Source of the DNA: Bacillus sp. FJAT-45037
GTDB lineage: Bacteria; Bacillota; Bacilli; Bacillales; Bacillaceae_D
Length of the DNA stretch: 64,000 nucleotides
Direction: 5' to 3'
Assembly (NCBI RefSeq): GCF_002797325.1
Contig: NZ_KZ454938.1
Span: 2,492,267 to 2,556,266 of the forward strand
Below, piece after piece: positions 1 to 10,015 of this stretch (positions within the stretch are counted from its first letter, which is position 1; the number at the start of each line of letters is the position of its first letter). The notes beneath the pieces were generated by a model, which saw nothing but the letters and a program-made list of their open reading frames with translations, was not told where the DNA came from and ran no database searches. The position numbers and the translations under genes were made by a program.

Positions 1-425
1 CTTCCTTCATGTTCTTCAAATGTGACCGAAGCGACATTGTTTAAATCTGACACATCATCAATTAAGACAAACTGTTGCTCTGGGTTACTAGTTGCCGTTG
101 ATTCGAGTGCTTCTTTAATCATAAATCCTAATCCAATGATAAGATCAAAATCTTCTGAAACGAGTTCCTCAAGACCTTGTTCATATGTACCTGATGTTTC
201 TAATTCTCGGTAATCAAATGTAATATCGAGCTCATCTCTAGCTCGAATAAGTCCTTGAAAAGCAGAGTCACTAAACGACTGGTCTCCAAGTCCGACGTCT
301 GACAACACAATTCCAACGCGTACACCTGATTGTTCTTCTGATTCTTGAACCGTCGCTTCATTCTGACAACCAAAAAGAATGAAGACGAATATTGTGATTA
401 AAAAGTGGTTAGTCAATGCCTTCAT
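1..425 (-). CDS. BMP-family substrate-binding lipoprotein, 3' end outside window
   Basis: Partial gene running off the left edge; 141 residues are visible. It opens with ATG behind a GGAGG site, a short hydrophobic signal peptide and a lipobox ending in FGC (Cys20), so it should be an exported lipoprotein. The mature part reads GIVLSDVGLGDQSF, then a segment like DLIIGLGFMIKEAL and a later FVLIDD. These match the ligand-binding fold of the basic membrane protein (BMP/PnrA-like) family, which binds nucleosides or related ligands for ABC import. The ligand cannot be told from this fragment and no permease lies in the window. Confidence 0.8.
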   Translation of the reverse strand, partial: MKALTNHFLITIFVFILFGCQNEATVQESEEQSGVRVGIVLSDVGLGDQSFSDSAFQGLIRARDELDITFDYRELETSGTYEQGLEELVSEDFDLIIGLGFMIKEALESTATSNPEQQFVLIDDVSDLNNVASVTFEEHEG

Positions 426-554
426 CTTGTCTTTTCCTCCATTCATTACAATATAACTAGTTTTTAATACCTATAGACCGTACCATATATATCGTCCGAA
501 TCAATTCCTTTTTTTACCCACATAAAATACATGGAATCTTCAGTCAATACATAA

Positions 555-586
555 TAAAAAAAGCCTCCCTTTCGTGTAAGGAAGAC
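555..586 (-). terminator. Intrinsic terminator of yuiB
   Basis: A short stem (GTCTTCCTT against AAGGGAGGC, with G-T wobbles) is followed by a run of T in the minus direction, just past the yuiB stop. Confidence 0.6.
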
Positions 587-592
587 TAACGA

Positions 593-910
593 CTAAAACA
601 TTTGATAACCTCGTACTCGAAGCATTTTTATGACGATACCAGCAATAATCGCACCAGCAAAACCACTTAATAAAATTAATATATCGACTAGTTTCAACGC
701 GATAAATGTTTGACCAAGATCGCCAAATGATGCGACAGGCGACGTAAAATATTCTGTAAATCCAACATTATCAATAATCAAAACAATAATCACCGGATAA
801 ACCACAGCCATAATCCAAGTCGAACGTAAGACCATATTTAATAGAAAGCCTATCCCGAAAAACAAAATAAGGAATAGTACCATAGAAATCAATAATTGCG
901 GCAAGTTCAA
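593..910 (-). CDS. yuiB: YuiB-like small integral membrane protein
   Basis: A 105-residue protein with at least two strongly hydrophobic segments (about residues 5-28 and 32-47) and a third near 76-97, so it is an inner-membrane protein. The sequence and the position beside yuiA and yumB match B. subtilis YuiB, whose function is not known. Translation starts at TTG with GGAGG eight bases upstream; no ATG fits as well. B. subtilis yuiC, expected between here and yumB, is absent. Confidence 0.75.
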   Translation of the reverse strand: MNLPQLLISMVLFLILFFGIGFLLNMVLRSTWIMAVVYPVIIVLIIDNVGFTEYFTSPVASFGDLGQTFIALKLVDILILLSGFAGAIIAGIVIKMLRVRGYQMF

Positions 911-1067
911 TCCTTACACCTCCATATCAACACTAGTTTACTGAATAGAAGGTATCATCGTCAACTCTACAATTGATGATGTTTGTGGCAATATCCGCAC
1001 AAGTAAATAAAGTAGCACCGAGGTACACATACTTTTTATATCTATGTACATATTGGGGGCGTGGGAA

Positions 1068-1799
1068 GTGGAGCTGACAATAGAATTACTCATTTTACTT
1101 GCACGAATTTTAACGATTATCCCATTAATGCTTTTTATTACACTAAAAATGGGTCGACGATCGATTGCTGAGTTACCCGTTTTTGACTTTTTGATCATCA
1201 TTACATTAGGGGCTGTAGTCGGAGCTGATTTAGCTGATCCGAGTGTTGGACATATTCATACGGCCGTAGCGGTTGTGCTAATCGGGCTCTTGCAAATTAC
1301 CGTTACTTATTTCAAACTAAACAAGCGGTCATTTGGTCGCTTGATTACGTTTGGACCAACAATCGTGATTCATAATGGGCAGTTTTTAGAGGGAAACTTA
1401 ACAAACATTCGTTATTCTATAGATAATGTACTCATGATGTTGCGGGAAAAGGATATTTTTAGCATAGAAGAGGTCGAGGTCGCTATTATTGAGGCAAGTG
1501 GAAACTTGTCTGTCCATAAGAAACCTGAAAAGATGCCTTTGACACGTGAGGATACGAATTACCCTACCCCTAAATCAAATCTTGCTTTTCCACTTATTCT
1601 TGATGGGAAGTTGCATCAAGAAGTTCTCTCTCACGTGAAAGTAAGTGAACAATGGTTAGAGGAACAATTAGCATTGTTAGGTATTAATGAAGTGGATTCC
1701 ATATTCTTCGCTTCGATTAATGATCATAAAGAATTGCATGTCTCCTTACGCGAAAACCAACTCTCTCTCTTTGAAGATACCCCTCCGATTTATCATTAA
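1068..1799 (+). CDS. DUF421 (YetF/YrbG-type) membrane protein
   Basis: About 243 residues. The N-terminal third is three transmembrane helices. The C-terminal part is cytosolic and carries the family signature around RSFGRLITFGPTIVIHNG and then LREKDIFSIEEVEVAIIEASG, typical of DUF421 proteins, which often occur in spore formers and have no settled biochemical role. GTG at 1068 is preferred because GGGGG lies eight bases upstream; an in-frame ATG at 1044 has no ribosome site. It is transcribed away from yuiB and ends in a strong terminator shared with yuiA. Confidence 0.8.
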   Translation: MELTIELLILLARILTIIPLMLFITLKMGRRSIAELPVFDFLIIITLGAVVGADLADPSVGHIHTAVAVVLIGLLQITVTYFKLNKRSFGRLITFGPTIVIHNGQFLEGNLTNIRYSIDNVLMMLREKDIFSIEEVEVAIIEASGNLSVHKKPEKMPLTREDTNYPTPKSNLAFPLILDGKLHQEVLSHVKVSEQWLEEQLALLGINEVDSIFFASINDHKELHVSLRENQLSLFEDTPPIYH

Positions 1800-1803
1800 A
1801 TAA

Positions 1804-1832
1804 GAGCAGACAGCTTCGGCTGTCTGCTCAAT
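1804..1832. terminator. Intrinsic terminator between the DUF421 gene and yuiA
   Basis: A ten-base perfect stem (GAGCAGACAG / CTGTCTGCTC) closes a TTCG-type loop, five bases after the DUF421 stop codon. It can serve the converging yuiA transcript as well. Confidence 0.85.
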
Positions 1833-1841
1833 TATTTATCC

Positions 1842-1979
1842 TTATTTTTTCTTGTTTTTTTTACCGTTGCCTCCGCAATGATCGCATGTTTCACTTCCGC
1901 CTAATAATAGTTGAAAGTACCCGACACCATTGCAATAAGGACAAGCTCCATCCTCTGTGAACCTGAATGAGCGCTTCAT
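1842..1979 (-). CDS. yuiA: YuiA-like CxxC...CxxC zinc-finger peptide
   Basis: A 45-residue gene that short-gene filters would miss. The ATG has AAAGGGGTG upstream. It holds two cysteine pairs, CPYCNGVG and CDHCGGNG, which resemble the zinc-binding repeats of the DnaJ central domain, and ends in a lysine-rich tail. Size, motif and position between yuiB and yumB match B. subtilis YuiA. Zinc binding is expected from the motif; the partner is unknown. Confidence 0.75.
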   Translation of the reverse strand: MKRSFRFTEDGACPYCNGVGYFQLLLGGSETCDHCGGNGKKNKKK

Positions 1980-2158
1980 TAGTCAACACCCCTTTGGTTA
2001 AGTAACGTATCTGATTGCCTTTTATATTATCAGAATATTTATACAATTAAAACCGTTCAAAAGCCTGGATTTTCTCCATGTAAGCGCAACCATACTTATT
2101 TATCTACTATTACCTCTTGATCTATCTCTTTTTGCGCTTTTTAAAAATAAATTAAAAA

Positions 2159-2188
2159 ACAAGTGTGCATCTGAAATGCACACTTGTT
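2159..2188 (-). terminator. Intrinsic terminator of yumB
   Basis: A 13-base perfect inverted repeat (AACAAGTGTGCAT and its complement) around a four-base loop lies 15 bases beyond the yumB stop. It is followed in the minus direction by T-rich sequence. Confidence 0.8.
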
Positions 2189-2202
2189 GGGAATTATTTA
2201 AA

Positions 2203-3405
2203 TTAGAAAGGATTTTTTCCTTTTTTCAGTACTAACCCTGGTCCACCTAATAGAAACAGGTAGCGGTTATCAATCATTTTCTTCATGAAGTTTGCTTGAG
2301 CACCGAATAGTTTACGTGTTCCAACAACTCCAATGGCTTCTTTCCCACCAAGTGATGCAACAGTTCCTTTAATGTCTGGTTTGAACGTCTTAAGTGAAGA
2401 TCCACCTTTAATGAGATGCTTGATATTCTCAGCACATACCTCAGCCATCTGCATTGCAATTTGTGCAGTTGGTGGGTATGGACGGTTAATCTCCTCATTA
2501 ATAAGAAGTGCACAGTCACCAATAATGAAAATATTGTCATGCCCTGGTGCACGTAGATCAGCTTCAACTTTAATACGTCCACGCATCGCTTCGAATCCAG
2601 ACTTCTCAATGATTGAGCTTCCACGAACACCCGTCGCCCAAACCACTGTCTCAGCCTTGATTTCTTCACCATCCGCAAGAAGAACACCTGTCTCTGTTAC
2701 TGCTTTAATTGGGCAGTTGATCTTGAACTCCACTCCACGAGATTCAAGAAGGTTCATGCCGTATTCAACAAGCTCAGGATCGAATCCTGGTAATGCTGTT
2801 GGTGCTGCTTCAATCACGTATAATTTTACTTTTTCACGAGGAATATCATAGTGACTGCAAAGCTCAGGTACACGTTCTGATAATTCACCGATAAACTCAA
2901 TACCAGTGAAACCAGCACCTGCTACGATAAATGTTAATAGCTCATCATGCTTGTCCTCTGTGTTGTTGTACTTAGCGAAGCAATATTCAATATGCTCTTT
3001 CACTTCACGTGCGCCATTTACTGTCCATTTACTGAAAGCATGCTCGTGAACACCTGGTACGCCAAATGTTTCAGCTTCTGCACCTAGTCCAACGACTAAG
3101 TAATCAAAATCAAGTTCGCCGTTTTCAAGAATAATTTTCTTTTCCTCACGCTTGATCTCAACAACTGTGTCTTTAACAAACTTGATTTTTTTGAAGTCTA
3201 GTACATCTTTGATTTGCATACGTGTTTTTTCTGGAGAAAGAGTTCCTGCAGAAGGCTCATGTAACCATGTTGTTTGGTAGTGGTACTCATGCTTGTTAAC
3301 AAGCGTGATGCTTGCCTCATTATGACCTAGTTGCTTAGCAAGACGTGATGCTGTAATCATTCCGCCGTACCCAGCACCTAAAAGGACGATACTTGGTTTT
3401 TTCAA
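2203..3405 (-). CDS. yumB: Type II NADH dehydrogenase-like flavoprotein YumB
   Basis: About 400 residues with two dinucleotide-binding folds: an N-terminal FAD site (VLLGAGYGGM) and a second GAGFTGIE motif near residue 170 for NAD(P)H, then the FAD-closing IFIIGDCA. This is the single-subunit NDH-2 type that passes electrons from NADH to quinone at the membrane face. TTG at 3405 is preferred: GGAAGTG lies six bases upstream and the protein then begins as in B. subtilis YumB. The ATG at 3420 has only a weak site. A Rex-like operator lies in the promoter. Confidence 0.88.
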   Translation of the reverse strand: MKKPSIVLLGAGYGGMITASRLAKQLGHNEASITLVNKHEYHYQTTWLHEPSAGTLSPEKTRMQIKDVLDFKKIKFVKDTVVEIKREEKKIILENGELDFDYLVVGLGAEAETFGVPGVHEHAFSKWTVNGAREVKEHIEYCFAKYNNTEDKHDELLTFIVAGAGFTGIEFIGELSERVPELCSHYDIPREKVKLYVIEAAPTALPGFDPELVEYGMNLLESRGVEFKINCPIKAVTETGVLLADGEEIKAETVVWATGVRGSSIIEKSGFEAMRGRIKVEADLRAPGHDNIFIIGDCALLINEEINRPYPPTAQIAMQMAEVCAENIKHLIKGGSSLKTFKPDIKGTVASLGGKEAIGVVGTRKLFGAQANFMKKMIDNRYLFLLGGPGLVLKKGKNPF

Positions 3406-3443
3406 ACTAATCACTTCCATTTTCTTATTTTTGACTTACCTTA

Positions 3444-3483
3444 ATTATACACTAGAAAAATGAGATTGTGATATCTTTCACGA
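3444..3483 (-). promoter_or_regulatory. yumB promoter with Rex-like operator
   Basis: A perfect TATAAT (minus strand, 3444-3449) is followed upstream by a palindrome at 3466-3483, TTGTGA-N6-TCACGA. It matches the Rex redox-repressor consensus at 12 of 14 fixed bases and overlaps the expected -35 region. Rex is known to release DNA when NADH is high and to control ndh and fermentation genes in Bacillus, so the placement fits. Binding itself is inferred. Confidence 0.6.
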
Positions 3484-3752
3484 TCTAAATTAAAAAGAAT
3501 ATGACGTATGAGATAATGTCGTAAAAAATTCACAAATACAATGTCTATCATATTTCTTTTCTTGTCAACTTTCAACTGTCTTTTTGTCTTTTCTTAATTT
3601 CACCTATTATAAGTAAGCGTTGTTTTCCTACTTTCTTAATGTCTGCTGCAGTGTGAAAATTATTCCTAAAAGAACAGGCTTGCTTGTCTTTCTTTTTCGA
3701 TTCTATTATGCATATAATGGGAAGAGATTTTAAATTTTTCGGGGGTGGAAGA

Positions 3753-4748
3753 ATGATAAATAACGAAAAAACGATGTATGACATTACGATTATTGGTGGT
3801 GGGCCTACAGGTCTCTTTGCTGCTTTTTATGCTGGAATGCGACAAGCAAAAGTAAAGATTATTGAAAGCATGCCACAACTCGGCGGTCAACTATCAGCCT
3901 TGTATCCCGAGAAGTATATTTATGATGTGGCAGGGTTCCCTAAAGTAAAGGCCCAAGATCTCGTTGATGGACTTGCTAAACAAGCGCAGCAATTCAACCC
4001 TAACATTGTGTTAAGCCAATCGGTAACGAATGTGGAAAAACAAGAAGATGAGACATTTAAGATTAAAACAGATAAAGAAGAACATTATTCAAAAGCCATT
4101 ATTATAACAGCAGGCGTAGGCGCATTCCAACCTCGTCGCTTAGAAGTAGAAGGTGCGACTGAATATGAAGGCAAAAATCTTCATTACTTCATTAATGATT
4201 TAACAAGCTTCACAGGTAAGCGTGTATTGATTTGTGGAGGCGGAGATTCAGCTCTGGACTGGTCACTTATGCTCGAACCTTTAGCAAAAGAAGTGACGTT
4301 GATCCACCGTAGAGACAAATTTCGCGCTCATGAACATAGTGTAGAATTATTAAACAACTCCTCCGTCAAAGTCATGACTCCTTTTGGCATTAAAGAATTA
4401 CATGGCGACGGAGAAGCGATCCATCAAGTCACTCTTCAAGAAGTCAAAGGCGAACGAGAAGAGACGTTAGATGTCGACGCCGTAATCGTAAACTTTGGTT
4501 TCGTCTCCTCACTTGGACCAATTAAGCAATGGGGTCTTGAGATTGAGAAAAATTCGATCGTCGTCAATTCAAAAATGGAAACCAATATTAAAGGCATCTA
4601 TTCTGCCGGAGATGTTTGTACGTATGACGGCAAAGTAAAGTTGATTGCAACTGGATTTGGTGAAGCACCGACGGCTGTCAACAATGCTAAAGCCTATATT
4701 GATCCCAATGCAAAGGTCCACCCTGGTCATAGCACAAGCTTGTTTTAA
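3753..4748 (+). CDS. yumC: Ferredoxin/flavodoxin--NADP+ reductase 2, YumC type
   Basis: 331 residues, thioredoxin-reductase-like. It has an FAD motif [11 protein letters not shown] near the start, the conserved [22 protein letters not shown] region, a second nucleotide motif GGGDSALDW near residue 165, [10 protein letters not shown] (which grips the NADP phosphate) and a C-terminal SAGDVC. No CxxC redox pair is present, as in this FNR class. It reduces ferredoxin or flavodoxin with NADPH. ATG at 3753 is chosen because GGGGGTGG lies just upstream; a longer in-frame start at 3684 has none. Transcribed divergently from yumB. Confidence 0.93.
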   Translation: MINNEKTMYDITIIGGGPTGLFAAFYAGMRQAKVKIIESMPQLGGQLSALYPEKYIYDVAGFPKVKAQDLVDGLAKQAQQFNPNIVLSQSVTNVEKQEDETFKIKTDKEEHYSKAIIITAGVGAFQPRRLEVEGATEYEGKNLHYFINDLTSFTGKRVLICGGGDSALDWSLMLEPLAKEVTLIHRRDKFRAHEHSVELLNNSSVKVMTPFGIKELHGDGEAIHQVTLQEVKGEREETLDVDAVIVNFGFVSSLGPIKQWGLEIEKNSIVVNSKMETNIKGIYSAGDVCTYDGKVKLIATGFGEAPTAVNNAKAYIDPNAKVHPGHSTSLF

Positions 4749-4880
4749 TCGACGCAAAAAATTATTAAAGTAAAGATGAAATTTTCAACATCCTAATAAG
4801 GTGAATAGCGGATTGTATTGCATTTGTGCGAAAACCAGATGAGAATGATAGAAAAGATCCTAACTGGAAGAAACTAAAAA

Positions 4881-4913
4881 AATACGCTCTGAGTATTTCA
4901 CTCAGAGCGTATT
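4881..4913. terminator. Bidirectional intrinsic terminator between yumC and yutM
   Basis: A perfect 13-base stem (AATACGCTCTGAG and its complement) with a seven-base loop lies between two converging genes, with A-rich sequence on one side and T-rich on the other. Confidence 0.85.
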
Positions 4914-5002
4914 TCTATTGCTAATTACAATGTTTTTACCTTACTCATTCGGTTTGTACTTAAAAACCAAACCCACTATCCTAAGCGGCTAAGGCTTTTC
5001 AT

Positions 5003-5356
5003 TTAGCAATCTTCAGGTGTTCCAGCATTCGCTGCTGTTCTAAATGAAGATCCGCATCCACATGATGCAATCGCATTCGGGTTATCAATTGTGAACCCGC
5101 CACCCATCATGTTCTGCTTATAATCAATCACGACACCCTTGATAATCCCTACACTCTCACTATCAATTAAGATAGGGAGTCCGTTGATCTCAAGTAAGGT
5201 ATCTTCTTCTGTCTTCTCGGTATCAAAACCCATTCCATAGGACAAGCCGCTACAGCCGCCGCCTTTAACTCCAACACGAAGCTTCAGACCTTCTTGATCT
5301 TCTGCTTTCATCATTTCTTTAATTTGGCTTACTGCCGCTTCCGTTAACGTAATCAT
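5003..5356 (-). CDS. yutM: A-type iron-sulfur carrier (HesB/IscA family), YutM
   Basis: 117 residues with the full A-type scaffold signature: Cys35 in GGGCSG and the pair Cys99/Cys101 in CGCG near the end. These ligate an iron-sulfur cluster that is handed on to target enzymes. The family is ErpA/IscA-like. B. subtilis YutM sits in the same neighbourhood. Likely clients encoded in this window include the radical-SAM enzymes LipA and MqnE (inference). ATG has GGGGTG upstream. Confidence 0.9.
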   Translation of the reverse strand: MITLTEAAVSQIKEMMKAEDQEGLKLRVGVKGGGCSGLSYGMGFDTEKTEEDTLLEINGLPILIDSESVGIIKGVVIDYKQNMMGGGFTIDNPNAIASCGCGSSFRTAANAGTPEDC

Positions 5357-5435
5357 TTAATCACCCCTATTAACGATTGCCTTCAGTATACCTTTTGTTC
5401 CCTTGAACCTCAAGAGACAAGTACTGACCCTTCTG

Positions 5436-5639
5436 TCAAAAGAAAGAAGCTGTCCTCTCGGTAGACTGATTATTTGAATCATGGAAAAACATCGCCACGT
5501 TATGCGCCCGGTCCAGTTCTTGACTATAATCTAAGACGAGAGGGTGAGACATGCCGTATTTTTTTGCTGCATTCATCATCTTCTCACGTAATTTTTCAAT
5601 TTTTTCAAGACATGCTTCATACGTCATTAATGTGTTCAT
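5436..5639 (-). CDS. Spo0E-family aspartyl-phosphate phosphatase
   Basis: 67 residues forming two helices. The second carries the Spo0E family signature SQELD, here followed by RAHN. Members dephosphorylate Spo0A~P and so delay sporulation; this role is known for the family and inferred here. The start at 5639 is chosen over the ATG six bases earlier because GAGGGGTG is then well spaced. It stands alone between yutM and mqnE. Confidence 0.8.
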   Translation of the reverse strand: MNTLMTYEACLEKIEKLREKMMNAAKKYGMSHPLVLDYSQELDRAHNVAMFFHDSNNQSTERTASFF

Positions 5640-5985
5640 CGTCATTCACCCCTCAAGTTATGGTTATTCTTCAATAGATGTTCGTACATCCGCATCTGTA
5701 TATTACTTACAGTTTAATCAAATTATGATTTGAAATCAACTACTAATCAACTAAATATAGACTATTTTCAATGTTTTTTACATTTTCGCTACTAGATATT
5801 CAATCTCCTTCTTTTTTTCCAAAAAGGTGCACTTTGTTTTCATTATCTTTATCTGATAGTATAATAGTGATTATCATAGTATCTATTTAAGAATCGTTAT
5901 AGCATAAGACTGTATTTCTTTAGTTAGAGTTACGAAAAAAAATGCACTTTACGTCTATAGTTAGACGGAATGGAGGATAAGGGAT

Positions 5986-7080
5986 ATGACAACAATCCTT
6001 ACTGATACAAAATTACAAGATATTGCAAGAAAAGTCCAAAATGGGGATCGCCTAACAATAGAAGACGGTCTTTATTTATATGACTCACCAGACCTTCTAG
6101 GAATTGCTCAACTAGCCAATCAAGTGAACTACCGTAAAAATGGAGACAATGTCTATTTCATTCAAAATATGTACATTAACCCGACCAATGTATGTGAAGC
6201 AAACTGTGGCTTCTGCGGCTTTAAGCGTAAGCCGGGTGAAGAAGGTGCTTACACGATGGATAGTGAAGCTCTTCTTAAATATGTAGAAGAGCGTTGGAAT
6301 GATAACATCCGCGAATTTCATATCGTAGGTGGTCACAATCATGAGGTACCATTTGATTATTACCTCGATACCATTCGCACATTAAAAAAACATTATCCTC
6401 AAGTAACGGTAAAAGCCTACACGGGAGCAGAAATTGAATTTTTCGCCCGTATTTCTGGTTTAACAATGAAAGAGGTTCTTCAAGAATTGATTAAAGCTGG
6501 ATTGGACACACTTCCTGGTGGCGGAGCGGAGATCTTAACCGAACGCTACCGTCTTAAGATGAGCCCAGATAAGGCTTCAACTGATCAATGGCTAGAAGCG
6601 CATGAAATCGCTCATAATCTTGGACTAAAAACGCATGCTACGATGTTGTATGGTTCAATCGAAACAAAAGAAGAACGATTGATTCACATGGATCGTCTCC
6701 GTCAGCTTCAAGATCGTACGAATGGGTTCATGGTGTTTATCCCACTCGCTATGCAGCCGCGTAGCATCAATGCAGGCTTAAAACGTCGAACCACTGCTTA
6801 TGATGATATGAGAACACTTGCCATTAGTCGTTTAATGCTTGATAATTTCGATCACATTAAAGCCTACTGGATTAACATCGGTGTTCAACTAACACAAATG
6901 GCTTTAACATTCGGCTCAAGTGATATTCATGGTACATTGATTGAAGAACGCATTTCTCACTCTGTCGGTGCTCTAACATCACAAGGTATTACTCGCGATG
7001 AACTTATTCACTTAATCAAAAGTGCAAATAAGATCCCCGTTGAGCGTGACACATTCTATAACACGATTAAAACATACTAA
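5986..7080 (+). CDS. mqnE: Aminofutalosine synthase MqnE (radical SAM)
   Basis: 364 residues. Cys70, Cys74 and Cys77 (CEANCGFC) form the CxxxCxxC cluster motif of radical-SAM enzymes. LPGGGAE near residue 178, FIPLAMQP and KAYWINIG are typical of the MqnE/MqnC/CofH group, and the C-terminal SRLMLDNF and PVERDT patterns favour MqnE over MqnC. The enzyme joins the 3-enolpyruvyl group to SAM-derived adenosine in the futalosine route to menaquinone. GGAGG precedes the ATG. It stands alone here, with a TATAAT-containing promoter region around 5860 and its own terminator. Confidence 0.88.
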   Translation: MTTILTDTKLQDIARKVQNGDRLTIEDGLYLYDSPDLLGIAQLANQVNYRKNGDNVYFIQNMYINPTNVCEANCGFCGFKRKPGEEGAYTMDSEALLKYVEERWNDNIREFHIVGGHNHEVPFDYYLDTIRTLKKHYPQVTVKAYTGAEIEFFARISGLTMKEVLQELIKAGLDTLPGGGAEILTERYRLKMSPDKASTDQWLEAHEIAHNLGLKTHATMLYGSIETKEERLIHMDRLRQLQDRTNGFMVFIPLAMQPRSINAGLKRRTTAYDDMRTLAISRLMLDNFDHIKAYWINIGVQLTQMALTFGSSDIHGTLIEERISHSVGALTSQGITRDELIHLIKSANKIPVERDTFYNTIKTY

Positions 7081-7094
7081 TCAAGCATACAAAC

Positions 7095-7133
7095 AAGAGC
7101 CGCAACTTCTATACAAGAAGCTGCGGCTCTTTT
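7095..7133. terminator. Intrinsic terminator between mqnE and ldh
   Basis: A ten-base stem AAGAGCCGCA / TGCGGCTCTT is followed by TTT and lies 14 bases after the mqnE stop and before the converging ldh stop. An inner CTTCT/AGAAG pair extends it. Confidence 0.85.
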
Positions 7134-7137
7134 CTTA

Positions 7138-8088
<951 letters not shown>

Positions 8089-8186
8089 TTACCCTCCTAG
8101 TCGAATATCCAAATCACTTCTACACCTATAAGTGTATGCAAATCTAGCGCTTAATTCCAGTTAAATTCCAAATAATTCATAAAAAA

Positions 8187-8423
8187 GAGCTGGAACAAAA
8201 GTGTCTTAACCATAAAAAATCCGAACAACTGATAGATCGTGCAAATAAACCGCTCCTGAAATATACTCCGCTTTCCGCGGGAAGCTGGTGAGCCTCCTCG
8301 TGCTCCGCACTGTGGGGTCTCACCGTTGCTTTACATCCCGCAGGAGGTCTACGTATATTTCATCCGCTAAATTTGTGCTCTATTCGGATTCTAAGTTAAA
8401 CACTTTTTCTATGTCCCAGCCTC
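8187..8423. repeat. 237-bp dispersed structured repeat, copy 1
   Basis: The 346-bp gap between ldh and dapF is mostly this element. Its outer ends are imperfect inverted repeats (GAGCTGGAACAAAAGTGT against the complement of ACACTTTTTCTATGTCCCAG). Inside, TGAAATATAC and GTATATTTCA form a second inverted pair and GGTGAG/CTCACC a third. A second copy of exactly the same length lies at 32705-32941. It starts nine bases beyond the dapF stop, so it would form the 3' end of the dapF transcript. Confidence 0.85.
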
Positions 8424-8431
8424 TTCTCGGC

Positions 8432-9286
8432 TTATTTTCGTTCAAATACCCCTTCACAAATGACTTCTGCAGCTCCTGTCATTAGTACATCGCCTGCTTC
8501 ATTCCATTCTATTTCGAGGTCGCCTCCTAATAAATGAACAACAACCTTCTCTCCTTTTTTCGAGTGATCATTTAAGATGGCTGCTACAACAGCGGCACAT
8601 GCGCCTGTTCCACAAGCTTGGGTAATACCAGAACCTCGTTCCCACACTCTAAAATGAAGCTCATTTTCACTAACCACTTCGACAAATTCGACGTTTATCC
8701 ACTCAGGGAAACGTGGATCTTTCTCGATAAAAGGACCTAATCGATCAACTGGCGCTGTCGTAATATCCTTAACAAAGAAGACTCCGTGCGGGTTACCCAT
8801 CGATACAGCGGTTAAAAATAGCTCTTCTTCATTGATTTGGAAAGACTCGTTTACAACTTCAATACTCGCGGGTCCAATCATAGGCAGACTTTGGCGCGAT
8901 AGATGAGGTTGTCCCATGTTCACTGTGACGGTATGAACGCGTTCGTCTTCTGTGTGAACGGTTGCTTCTACCAGTCCGCCTAGTGTCTCAATTTGAAAGG
9001 TCTTTTCGTCCACGTACTTATGCTCGTATGCAAATTTCGCGACACAACGAAGACCATTTCCACAATTTTTTGCTTCTGAACCGTCATTATTAAACACACG
9101 CATTTTTACAGCAGCTTTTTCAGATGGACAGATTAAAATCATCCCGTCTGAACCAATCCCTTTATTCTTATCTGCGACCTCAATCGCAAGTGGGCCTAAA
9201 TCTTCTTCTTTTAATGATTGTTGAAAGAGATCAACATAAATGTAACTATTACCAAGTCCATGCATTTTAGTGAATTTCATTTTCAT
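8432..9286 (-). CDS. dapF: Diaminopimelate epimerase
   Basis: About 284 residues. Both catalytic cysteines are in their motifs: [11 protein letters not shown] in the first half and ACGTGACAA near the end. It interconverts LL- and meso-diaminopimelate for lysine and peptidoglycan. The ORF opens at a GTG two codons earlier, but the ATG at 9286 (or 9280) fits the AAGGAAG site better. That site overlaps the stop of the upstream zinc-ribbon gene, so the two are probably cotranscribed. Confidence 0.95.
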   Translation of the reverse strand: MKMKFTKMHGLGNSYIYVDLFQQSLKEEDLGPLAIEVADKNKGIGSDGMILICPSEKAAVKMRVFNNDGSEAKNCGNGLRCVAKFAYEHKYVDEKTFQIETLGGLVEATVHTEDERVHTVTVNMGQPHLSRQSLPMIGPASIEVVNESFQINEEELFLTAVSMGNPHGVFFVKDITTAPVDRLGPFIEKDPRFPEWINVEFVEVVSENELHFRVWERGSGITQACGTGACAAVVAAILNDHSKKGEKVVVHLLGGDLEIEWNEAGDVLMTGAAEVICEGVFERK

Positions 9287-9288
9287 CC

Positions 9289-9534
9289 TCACTTCCTTAA
9301 ACGTTCATTGGCCCAAAAATAATCTTCGTCGGCTTCAAGTATCGTAATCTTATTGTTGCAACAAGGCATAATCAACGCCGTCTTTACTCCATCTTTCGCC
9401 CTGTTAAAATCTCTTTCCTTCATATGAGTAAGTACTTGCTCCTCGTCACAAAAAGGGCATGTACTAATATAAATGTCATCGTATTGTCTCTCATAAGGCA
9501 ATGTGTTTTGAAATGGGATCACATCCACTCTCAA
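9289..9534 (-). CDS. Small cysteine-rich hypothetical protein
   Basis: 81 residues, unknown function. A CPFC pair near residue 26 and a CC pair near residue 57 could bind one zinc ion, in the manner of a split zinc ribbon. Its stop overlaps the ribosome site of dapF, so translation may be coupled. I do not recognise a named family. Confidence 0.6.
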   Translation of the reverse strand: MRVDVIPFQNTLPYERQYDDIYISTCPFCDEEQVLTHMKERDFNRAKDGVKTALIMPCCNNKITILEADEDYFWANERLRK

Positions 9535-9645
9535 TCCCCCCTCTTCTAAATTCTCGCAAGAAAAGGCTGTCTCATTGAAAGGTATTGAATCCTTAGGAGA
9601 TATACATATCTTCTAGGTTTAGCCCTTTGAGAAAGCCTTTTGCTA

Positions 9646-9882
9646 TTAAAACATTGGATTTTCTTCTAAGTAGGTGTAAATATTTTCAACGAGTTCTTCG
9701 TTTGTTTCACCAGCTATATATTCACCATTCACAAGGGCAAACGGAGTGACTGCACAACTTCCACAATTCCCTAGACAACCATACTCAATAATGTCTAGGT
9801 TTGGATCACGTTCAAGTTCTTCCATCGCCTTTTGCGAACCACTTGCAAGGTTACTTAAACAAAATTCAATAATCGGACGCAT
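9646..9882 (-). CDS. yuzB: YuzB-like DUF1450 protein
   Basis: 78 residues, starting MRPIIEFC, with four cysteines (FC, then CLGNCGSC). The spacing resembles thioredoxin-like ferredoxin folds, but metal binding is not shown. A longer reading frame reaches 10047, but GAGGTG lies just upstream of the ATG at 9882 and the protein then matches B. subtilis YuzB in length. Function unknown. Divergent from the TetR-yutJ gene. Confidence 0.8.
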   Translation of the reverse strand: MRPIIEFCLSNLASGSQKAMEELERDPNLDIIEYGCLGNCGSCAVTPFALVNGEYIAGETNEELVENIYTYLEENPMF

Positions 9883-10015
9883 AGCTTTCACCTCAAATTT
9901 CTTGTCTTTAATCCTACTCGCCCTCTTGCAAGAAGTCAATAAAATCAGTGATTTCCTCGAGTACAATTCATCAAAAATAGACGCTTGCTCTACTCTTAAA
10001 AAATTCACAAATTTG

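Noticed and set aside
2283-2687. 134-residue open frame on the minus strand inside yumB
   Set aside because: It lies wholly inside yumB in another frame, has no ribosome site and no family features; it is a shadow of the real gene.
5846-5885. Possible Fur box upstream of mqnE (ATTATCA-like half sites)
   Set aside because: The half sites are not at the 7-1-7 spacing and the region is simply AT-rich.
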